From Deltaproteobacteria bacterium (GTDB taxonomy: Bacteria; Desulfobacterota; Desulfobacteria; Desulfobacterales; UBA11574), in contig JAFCZV010000114.1 in NCBI GenBank assembly GCA_019314155.1, forward strand, positions 1 to 12,154: a stretch of DNA of 12,154 bases, in the 5' to 3' direction. This document shows, piece after piece, positions 6,115-12,154 of the stretch (within the stretch, counting starts at the first letter, position 1; each line of letters starts with the position of its first letter). The position numbers were made by a program, and so were the translations under genes. The notes below the pieces were generated by a model that was not told where the DNA came from, did no database searches, and saw nothing but the letters and a program-made list of their open reading frames with translations.

Positions 6115-6137
6115 AAACCTGCCAATGGAAGGTTTTT
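6115..6137 (+). terminator. Probable rho-independent terminator of the CBS-ACT gene
   Basis: AAACCT (6115-6120) pairs with AGGTTT (6130-6135). The inner CC and GG can also pair around an AAT loop across a G-A mismatch, and the stem runs into a T-stretch. It starts about 25 nt after the CBS-ACT stop codon, in the gap between convergent genes. The stem is short and not GC-rich. Confidence 0.45.
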
Positions 6138-6175
6138 AAACATCTACGGAACCTGCCGTTTACCAGAAGCGCCTT

Positions 6176-7311
6176 TCAGAATAGAAGCCCCTGATTGTAT
6201 TTCTCCCAACATTCTATTATAGCATTCGCCAGCAACGCTGACCGTTGTAAAAGGCTTTCTTTGATCATGTATTCGTCTTCGCTGTGGTCCATGGCGCCGA
6301 TAGATTGGCGTCGGATACGCCGGCCCTGAATTCTTCGTCCACGGACAATCCAATCGATTTTGCTGTTTCTTGGACAACTTTAAAAAGTTTTTTGTTTTTT
6401 TCAGAAACCGGCATGGGAGGCCTGCCGCTCAATATGACAAAATGGGAGCGTGTATTTTGGATGTTTTGTTTTTGGGCGATCTCGGCTACCTTTTTTTCGA
6501 GATACGTTTTGTCCGGACTTTTTAAAAACCTAAAATCGATCCGGGCTGAAGCGTGCTCAGGTACGGTATTGGGTCCTATTCCACCGTTGACTCGACCCAC
6601 ATTTACACTGATTCCCCTGTCAGGATTGTTTAAGGATTCAAATTCAATTATTTTGTGCGCCAGTTCAACAATAGCGCTTGCTTTATCCTTGCCGGCAAAT
6701 GCAGCATGACCCGCCCTTCCTTTAATCTTGAGTTCAAGGGAAAGGTTTCCCTTTCGACCGGTGACGATTTCTCCATTCCGTCCCCCTGTCTCCAGCACAA
6801 ATGCAAAAACACTGTTTTTTGCCTCTTGTTGAACAAGCGTTTTGGAACTGGGAGAGCCGATCTCTTCATCGGAGTTAAATATGAACGTCACAGGTATCTT
6901 GGTTAAAAGGTTTTCGTTATCCAGCGCTTTAAGTGCGAATATTCCGGCGGCAAGACCGCCTTTCATATCGATTACACCCGGACCGTAACAAAGGGTGTTT
7001 TCCTCTCTATACCAGTTAAAGCCGGTATCTTTTGGAAATACAGTATCCATGTGGCCCACAAGGAGTATCTGTGTGTCGAATTGCCCTCTACAGAGGGATC
7101 TGACAACGAGATGATTTCCATATTTATCCTGCTCGATCACCTGGCATGAAACATTGTTGGACTGAAACGTAGATTTTATGAACCGGCCCAGTTCATCGAC
7201 ACCTTCCTTGTTGTAGCTACCGCTCTGAATCAGCACCATTTCTTCAAGGAGGGAGAACATGTCCATATGGTGTGCCTTGAGAAAGCTGATTATGGGATTG
7301 TAACTGGTCAT
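6176..7311 (-). pseudogene. M20-family metallopeptidase, frameshifted by an internal deletion
   Basis: From the ATG at 7311 the frame encodes an M20/carboxypeptidase-G2-like hydrolase: zinc motif GHMDT at residues 86-90 (H87), GPGVIDMKGG at 110-119 with the bridging D115, SDEE at 147-150 with E149/E150, and E174. The dimerisation domain starts near GRKGNLSLELKIKG. After GVSDANLS (331-338) the frame enters unrelated residues and stops at 6265. The expected ending reappears in another frame from about 6305: GAMDHSEDEYMIKE, running to a stop at 6176-6178. Family members normally have roughly ten residues (like xLGxPTxDG) between these blocks, so about 31-34 nt are missing. The HSED block carries the last zinc-ligand histidine and is lost, so the product is probably inactive unless this is an assembly error. 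The ATG is 2 nt after the aminomutase stop. Confidence 0.75.
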
Positions 7312-7313
7312 TT

Positions 7314-8387
7314 CTATTCAGGAATATTCGGCCAAGTTGTATAAATACCCTGGTAATTTTTCAGCGTGTATTCTTTTTCATTCTTATCGACAATATAATA
7401 ATCAGGCATTAAAGGAATCTTGCCGATATTTGTTGCAATGACATACATGGGCTGGGCAAGACCCGTGGTGTGACCACGCAGTGCATCTCTAATGAGTTCT
7501 GCGCCTTTTTCAACCGGTGTTCGGAAATGATCGATTCCCGGCGCAGGCTCGCAGTAGAAGACATAGTAAGGTCGGATTCGAACTGCCAAAAGTTTTTGGT
7601 GCAGTTCCCTGAAGGTCTCCACGTCGTCGTTGATCCCTTTCAGCAACACCGCCTGGTTGCCCACATTCACACCGCAGGAAAGAAGATTGTAGACGGCCTC
7701 TGCCGTCTTTTCCGTAATTTCCCTGGGATGATTGCACTGGGTATTCACCCAAATGGGAACCCGATGAAAGCCGCTCAATATTTTTTTAAAAGCGTCGGTG
7801 ATTCGATGGGGCAGAACAATCGGTGTTCGCGTCCCAAAACGAATCATCTCTATATGGGGAATCTCCCGCAGCTTCCGAATAAGATATTCAATCTTGTCGT
7901 CTGAAAGTATGAAAGGATCTCCACCTGTAATAAGAATGTCACGAATCTCCTTATGATCCGTGATCCACTCGATACCTTCTTCAAAATCGAAGCGAAGTTT
8001 AAGATCACGGTCAACCACGAGTTCTTTACGAAAACAGTGACGGCAGTAATTTGCACAGACATCCGTAACTGTAAAGGCGATGCGGTCATTGTACTGTCTG
8101 GCAATACAATCGGGTCGGACCTCATCGGTGTCACGGTTTTCTTTCCAAATCAGATAATTAGGCATTCCGTATTTATTTTCTGTTTCCTTCATAGAGGGGA
8201 TAACCTGTTTGCGTATCGGGCAGTCCGGGTTATCCGGATCCATCAAAGACGCAAAATAAGGGGTTGTCCCCCATTTGGTGTTAAGCGTATTTATAGCCGC
8301 TTCTTCTTCCGGGGTAACGTTGATGAATTCTTTGAGCCTCTCGAGAGTATTGACGCTATTTTGAAGTTGTTCAATCCATGCTTCCAT
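7314..8387 (-). CDS. KamA-family radical SAM aminomutase-like enzyme, substrate unknown
   Basis: This 357-residue cytoplasmic enzyme resembles lysine 2,3-aminomutases, which use S-adenosylmethionine, a [4Fe-4S] cluster and PLP to move an alpha-amino group to the beta carbon. The cluster motif CANYCRHC is at residues 111-118, R120 matches the carboxylate-binding arginine of KamA, and TGGDP is at 154-158. The PLP lysine is expected at K323 in IGKIPLMPDY. It is about 60 residues shorter than clostridial KamA. The two aspartates that hold the lysine side chain in KamA (Asp293, Asp330) align with E280 (YCEPAPG) and about A318, and the glycine loop before K323 is shortened by about two residues. 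The substrate is therefore probably not lysine. GGAGG lies 9 nt before the ATG. It is the middle gene of an operon: 13 nt after the ligase and 2 nt before the M20 gene. Confidence 0.85.
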   Translation of the reverse strand: MEAWIEQLQNSVNTLERLKEFINVTPEEEAAINTLNTKWGTTPYFASLMDPDNPDCPIRKQVIPSMKETENKYGMPNYLIWKENRDTDEVRPDCIARQYNDRIAFTVTDVCANYCRHCFRKELVVDRDLKLRFDFEEGIEWITDHKEIRDILITGGDPFILSDDKIEYLIRKLREIPHIEMIRFGTRTPIVLPHRITDAFKKILSGFHRVPIWVNTQCNHPREITEKTAEAVYNLLSCGVNVGNQAVLLKGINDDVETFRELHQKLLAVRIRPYYVFYCEPAPGIDHFRTPVEKGAELIRDALRGHTTGLAQPMYVIATNIGKIPLMPDYYIVDKNEKEYTLKNYQGIYTTWPNIPE

Positions 8388-8400
8388 ATATATGATCCTC

Positions 8401-9711
8401 CTATATGCTTAGATATTTATTCAGTTCTCTTGGAGTAACGTGAACTCTGTGATCCTCCCAGTCATTTATTTTTAGGGCCATGTAGGCATTGTAAATTCGA
8501 TCTCCCAGAAAATCTTTCAAAAATTTGCTCCGTTCTGCTTCAACCAGAGCTTCGAACATGCTTTTGGGCAAAAACCGCTTATCCCAAAGGCGGTATTTGT
8601 ATTTCTTTTTATACGTGCTTCCGATGTCGGGTCGGCTGCAGTCAAGATTTTCTTTTATGCCTTGAAGTCCCATGGCAATCAGCATGGCAATCTGAAGATA
8701 CGGGTTGCCTGCCGGATCAGGGCTTCTCAACTCGATCCTCGTGTTTTCAGGGCTTTGGGCATACGGCACCCTGACCATTGAACTTCTGTTCCTTAACCCC
8801 CAGCTTCTAATAATAGGTGCTTCCCGGTCAAGAATGTATGCTTTGTATGAATTGAAATTTGACGCCATGATGATCGACGATTCCCTGGCATATCGTAAAA
8901 TACCGGCGATAAATTTTTTACAGATACTGCTGATATTGTCTTCGCTGCCTGCATCGTAAAACAGGTTTTTTCCATCTATATCCTGCATGGAAATATGAAT
9001 ATGGAAGGCATTTCTGTTGAAGTCGTCAAATGGTTTGGGCATAAACGTCGCGTGATAGCCGAACTCCACCGCAACCTTCTGGGTTATATAGTTAAATAGT
9101 ACGGTTCGGTCCGCCACGGTCAGAGGGTCGGCACACTCCAGGTTAATTTCATGCTGCGAAGGCGTAACCTCATGATGCGCTTTTTCAAACCGAATCCCAC
9201 ATGTTTTTAGAACGGCAATAATACTGTTCCGTACCAGTTCTCCTTTGTCGTGAGGCGTGGATTGAAAGTATCCGGCCTTGTCAGAATGAATTTTCTCGCC
9301 GAATTCATCTCCGGCAAGTAAAAAAAATTCATGTTCCGGACCGACCTTAAACTTGAATCCATATTCTGTTTCCGCTTTTTTCAGGACGCGTTCCAGAACA
9401 GACCGAGGATCGGCTTTTGCACGGGATTTTTTATCGTTATAAATATGGCCGATAAAAAAACCAAGTTTTTCGTCCGCCAATTCTACAATACGAAAACTTT
9501 CCGGATCCGGAAAAAGGAGCCTGTCGCTGCTGTCAACTGTGGCAAATCCTGCAACAGAGCTTCCATCAAAACCGATTCCATCGGAAATAATCGATTCAAT
9601 ATTCTCAGGATTTACCGGCAAGTTCATGATTCTGCCATTCAGATCGGTAAAGAAGATCTTTGTAAGCGTCGTCTCTTTTAATCCCATATGGATATCTTCT
9701 ATGGTCGCCAT
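8401..9711 (-). CDS. Glutamine synthetase family ligase with altered substrate pocket
   Basis: This 436-residue protein has the length of GSI-alpha glutamine synthetases, which make an amide from a carboxylate, ATP and ammonia. Catalytic features are present: FDGSS with D49, GPEHEFF (124-130), HHEVTPSQHEINL (179-191), E297 on the flap, RNRSSMVRVP (307-316) and RIELRSPDPAGNPYL (325-339). The usual NGSGMH motif is NRNAFH (232-237), which puts R233 at Salmonella Gly265. The flap is YKAYILDREAP, which puts A291 at Arg321. Both normally contact the amino-acid end of glutamate, whereas R329 (Arg359) and H237 (His269) are kept. It therefore probably uses a different acid or amine. The beta-type adenylylation tyrosine region is absent. 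GGGGA lies about 8 nt before the ATG. First gene of the operon with the aminomutase and M20 genes. A housekeeping glutamine synthetase cannot be ruled out. Confidence 0.85.
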   Translation of the reverse strand: MATIEDIHMGLKETTLTKIFFTDLNGRIMNLPVNPENIESIISDGIGFDGSSVAGFATVDSSDRLLFPDPESFRIVELADEKLGFFIGHIYNDKKSRAKADPRSVLERVLKKAETEYGFKFKVGPEHEFFLLAGDEFGEKIHSDKAGYFQSTPHDKGELVRNSIIAVLKTCGIRFEKAHHEVTPSQHEINLECADPLTVADRTVLFNYITQKVAVEFGYHATFMPKPFDDFNRNAFHIHISMQDIDGKNLFYDAGSEDNISSICKKFIAGILRYARESSIIMASNFNSYKAYILDREAPIIRSWGLRNRSSMVRVPYAQSPENTRIELRSPDPAGNPYLQIAMLIAMGLQGIKENLDCSRPDIGSTYKKKYKYRLWDKRFLPKSMFEALVEAERSKFLKDFLGDRIYNAYMALKINDWEDHRVHVTPRELNKYLSI

Positions 9712-10083
9712 TTTCTTATTCCCCGCTTTAATGATTTAATTTTAACTCTGAAACTCTATTGATTCACTTAGAATTTTCCTCCTTATAAGCGACGATTTTA
9801 AATTGCAATAGATTTTTCCAATAATTTTGAAAAATATAATAATATTGTATTAAAATAGTCCGCGTATTTGCAACAGTTCTCTGAAAATGTTACATATTTT
9901 ATTGCATAGCATTATCATTACATCTTTTTATGGTATCATAACACAAAATTTTTGATTGTTTATTCCAGATTTCTCTATTTCAATGAAGGGCCTCCTCGCA
10001 TACGGAATCTTTGCTTCAACAAGCGGACGGGACATAAAAAAAATCATAAAATAAAAAGCCGTTGAGGAACCGGGTGTGTAAAA
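9712..10083. other. AT-rich divergent intergenic region
   Basis: This region separates the minus-strand ligase operon from the plus-strand DUF523 gene and should hold both promoters. I see no consensus -35/-10 pair at good spacing on either strand. On the minus strand a strong AAGGAGG lies at about 9778-9785, some 70 nt upstream of the ligase, but it is followed only by a three-codon frame. On the plus strand TATGGTATC (9929-9937) sits in a near-palindrome and recurs downstream of the DUF523 gene. No RNA gene or longer coding frame is visible. Confidence 0.4.
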
Positions 10084-10578
10084 ATGAATAAATTACTGGT
10101 CAGCGCCTGTTTGATGGGTGAACATGTGCGTTATAATGGTGGTGGTGTTAAGATATTTGATCGTCGTCTATTGGAGTATTGGCATCGTCAGGACCGTGTG
10201 GTGCCATTTTGTCCGGAAGTCGCCGGAGGGCTTTCAGTCCCCAGACCGTGCTCGGAAATTTCCGATGGTGATGGGAAAAAGGTGTTATGCGGTGGTGCCA
10301 GGGTCATAAACATCGATGGGGATGATGTTACGGAAAGTTTTCTGAAGGGCGCTCAAAAAGCGGTCGAACTGGCTCGCTCTATGAAAATCCGGATGGCCGT
10401 CCTGAAAGATGGAAGCCCTTCCTGCGGCAGCGCTTATATTTATGACGGGCGTTTTGCCGGGATAAAAAAGCCGGGCAAGGGTGTTACCGCTGCGCTTTTG
10501 GAAGAAAATGATATCCGTGTTTTCAGCGAGCGGGAAATCCCCAAAGCATCTGAACATTTAAAAACTCTTGAACTCTAA
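10084..10578 (+). CDS. DUF523 family protein (TudS-like Fe-S desulfidase)
   Basis: This 164-residue protein is a clear DUF523 member: SACLMG (7-12), PFCPEVAGGLSVPRP (41-55), LKDGSPSCGS (107-116) and GKGVTAALLEEN (131-142). Cysteines C9, C43 and C114 occupy the three conserved positions that bind a [4Fe-4S] cluster in thiouracil desulfidase TudS, which removes sulfur from thiolated nucleobases. The family may have broader sulfur chemistry, so the exact substrate here is inferred. It is cytoplasmic, with no signal peptide. The start is fixed by the family's N-terminus, though the nearest GAGG lies about 16 nt upstream, so initiation may be weak. It is followed by mpl after 179 nt, with an inverted repeat in the gap. 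Confidence 0.88.
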   Translation: MNKLLVSACLMGEHVRYNGGGVKIFDRRLLEYWHRQDRVVPFCPEVAGGLSVPRPCSEISDGDGKKVLCGGARVINIDGDDVTESFLKGAQKAVELARSMKIRMAVLKDGSPSCGSAYIYDGRFAGIKKPGKGVTAALLEENDIRVFSEREIPKASEHLKTLEL

Positions 10579-10636
10579 TTTGCAAAGCGTTTCCATTTCA
10601 ACCAGGGCAAGGTGTCTTTGAGATGTCGATTCAACA

Positions 10637-10677
10637 TATGGTATCCTGCATACATGAAACTGTACAAAGATACCATA
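10637..10677. repeat. 9-bp inverted repeat between DUF523 and mpl
   Basis: TATGGTATC (10637-10645) and its exact reverse complement GATACCATA (10669-10677) are separated by 23 nt. A third copy of TATGGTATC lies at 9929-9937, upstream of the DUF523 gene. The arrangement could be an operator pair, an RNA hairpin controlling mpl, or a weak terminator of the DUF523 gene (a short T-run follows). Three copies of a 9-mer within 750 bp are unlikely to be chance but not impossible in AT-rich DNA. Confidence 0.4.
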
Positions 10678-10757
10678 ATTTTGTATGATCCATATCCACG
10701 TGTCTTCGATTTTCGTGATTTTACGAGGATTTTTTTTGAAAAGGGAACCCACAAAAA

Positions 10758-12154
10758 ATGGATTTGAGCAAAAATCGAATCCCTGACAATGTCAAATGCA
10801 TACACCTGATTGCCATTTGCGGCACCGGAATGGGAGCCCTTGGCAGTATGCTTAAGGATATGGGCTTTGAAGTGACCGGCTCGGATGAGAAGGTATATCC
10901 GCCCATGAGCGAATTTCTCTCCGGAAAGGGCATAAAGGTTGTCGAGGGTTTTAGCGAAAAAAATGTTTTACACGGCCCGGACCTTGTTGTTGTCGGAAAT
11001 GCCGTCTCAATAGATAACCCCGAAGTTGTTGGAATGCATCAAATGGCCCTTGAATTCTGCTCCATGCCACAGGCGGTCAACCGATTTGTAGCTGCCGGTA
11101 AAAAGCCGCTGGTGATAACCGGCACCCATGGCAAAACCACCACCGCCTCGATTTTAGCCTGGATTCTAGATGAAGCCGGGCTTGATCCAAGTTTTATGAT
11201 CGGTGGTATTTTGAAAAATTTCGGGAGCAATTACCGTCTTGGAAACGGCAAATATATGGTCATCGAAGGTGATGAATACGACACTGCTTATTTTGATAAG
11301 GGGCCGAAATTTCTACATTATGATCCATTAATAGCGATACTGACTAGTGTTGAATTCGATCATGCCGATATATTTAGAGACATGGATCATGTGAAGCAAG
11401 CGTTTAATACATTTATCGGCAACATTTCGCCTCAGAGTACACTCATCGCATTCGACGGTGATAAAAACATTTCCGACTTAATCAACGGCAGACCGTGTCG
11501 GATTGTAAAATACGGCCGGAATAGAACCGCCTTATGGCGTCTTGGAAAGGTCACCATTAAACCGCCGTGGACCTTTTTTGAAGTGTTAAAGCACCATGGG
11601 CTTTTTGGAAGTTTCAAAACACGACTTGTTGGAGAACACAACCTTTTGAATTCACTGTCCGCCATTGCCGTTGCCGACCGTCTGAAGATACCGGCAAAGG
11701 CTATTTCAAGGGCATTTGAAACATTTGAAGGTATTAAGCGGCGTCAAGAGGTACGGGGCCAAAAAAGCGGTGTTACGGTCATGGACGATTTTGCCCATCA
11801 TCCGACGGCGGTTCGTGAGACCATCCGGGCAGTAAAACCTTTCTATCCGGATGGACGTCTTGTTGCCGTTTTTGAACCCCGAACCAATTCCAGCATGCGT
11901 AGTGTGTTTCAAAACATCTATCCTCTTTCATTCGACGGGGCAGACATCATATGCATCCGCCACCCTTCGCGTTTGGATAAGATCCCGCCGGAAGAGCGGT
12001 TTTCTTCTCAAAAACTGGTGACCGACCTCAAACATCGGGGAAGGAAAGCATACCATTTCCCAAACACAGATTCGATCATCGATTTTTTAGTCTCAGAAAC
12101 CAGACCCAATGATATTGTCCTGGTTATGTCCAACGGCGGCTTTGACAATATCCA
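10758..12154 (+). CDS. mpl: UDP-N-acetylmuramate:L-alanyl-gamma-D-glutamyl-meso-DAP ligase Mpl (3' end outside window)
   Basis: Mpl rejoins the murein tripeptide recovered from cell-wall turnover to UDP-MurNAc in the cytoplasm, using ATP. It belongs to the Mur ligase family. The frame runs without a stop from the ATG at 10758 to the window end, about 465 codons, close to full family length. Features: the N-terminal nucleotide-sugar loop CGTGMGALGSML (21-32), GSDEKVYPPMSEFL (41-54), the ATP loop TGTHGKTTTA (121-130), the Mpl-typical EGDEYDTAYFDKGPKFLHY, EFDHADIF, and a C-terminal DDFAHHPTAVRETI and FEPRTNSS. The EYDTAYFDK pattern separates it from MurC. The nearest ribosome-like sequence (AAGGGAA) is about 12 nt before the ATG, so initiation may be modest. 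Presence of mpl implies a Gram-negative envelope with DAP-type peptidoglycan and recycling. Confidence 0.93.
   Translation, partial: MDLSKNRIPDNVKCIHLIAICGTGMGALGSMLKDMGFEVTGSDEKVYPPMSEFLSGKGIKVVEGFSEKNVLHGPDLVVVGNAVSIDNPEVVGMHQMALEFCSMPQAVNRFVAAGKKPLVITGTHGKTTTASILAWILDEAGLDPSFMIGGILKNFGSNYRLGNGKYMVIEGDEYDTAYFDKGPKFLHYDPLIAILTSVEFDHADIFRDMDHVKQAFNTFIGNISPQSTLIAFDGDKNISDLINGRPCRIVKYGRNRTALWRLGKVTIKPPWTFFEVLKHHGLFGSFKTRLVGEHNLLNSLSAIAVADRLKIPAKAISRAFETFEGIKRRQEVRGQKSGVTVMDDFAHHPTAVRETIRAVKPFYPDGRLVAVFEPRTNSSMRSVFQNIYPLSFDGADIICIRHPSRLDKIPPEERFSSQKLVTDLKHRGRKAYHFPNTDSIIDFLVSETRPNDIVLVMSNGGFDNI

Noticed and set aside
6144..6377. 77-codon minus-strand frame overlapping the end of the M20 gene
   Set aside because: It is the third frame; the genuine M20 C-terminus is read in a different frame that stops at 6176-6178.

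Overview
The window looks like chromosomal DNA of a Gram-negative anaerobe, most likely a sulfate-reducing member of the Desulfobacterota (Desulfobacterales-like). This is inferred from gene content: a MoaD/E1 pair of the kind found beside tungsten aldehyde oxidoreductases, a KamA-type radical SAM enzyme, a DUF523 Fe-S protein, several small Cys-rich proteins, a candidate selenoprotein, and the murein-recycling ligase Mpl. There are no rRNA or tRNA genes, no CRISPR array and no intact insertion sequence.

Layout. (1) 31-1123, plus strand: a MoaD/ThiS-like sulfur carrier ending in Gly-Gly-Gly, followed by its E1-like activating enzyme; the pair continues an operon that begins upstream of the window. 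(2) 1128-2309, minus: a class II aldolase-fold protein with a degenerate N-terminal copy and a four-cysteine insert. (3) 2310-3038: an intergenic region with a GC-rich imperfect palindrome and, at 2862-3029, a short gene with an in-frame UGA. It reads as a 55-residue membrane selenoprotein, and the hairpin just downstream of the UGA closely resembles the E. coli fdhF SECIS. (4) 3039-4444, minus: a TPR-like protein and a zinc-ribbon/PilZ protein. (5) 4761-5303, plus: a near-consensus sigma70 promoter and two small four-cysteine proteins. (6) 5415-6089, plus: a CBS-CBS-ACT protein. (7) 6176-9711, minus: an operon of a glutamine-synthetase-like ligase, a KamA-like radical SAM aminomutase and an M20 metallopeptidase. 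The M20 gene carries an internal out-of-frame deletion. (8) 10084-end, plus: a DUF523/TudS-like protein and mpl, which runs off the end of the window.

Two systems stand out. The first is the UGA-containing small membrane protein, with start, ribosome-binding site, hydrophobic segment, UGA, correctly spaced hairpin and basic tail all in register. The second is the ligase-aminomutase-M20 operon. Both the ligase and the aminomutase keep their catalytic residues but differ from the classical enzymes at the residues that recognise the amino-acid substrate, so the operon may make or process an unusual amino acid or its amide. Nothing here was checked against a database; family assignments rest on motif recognition.
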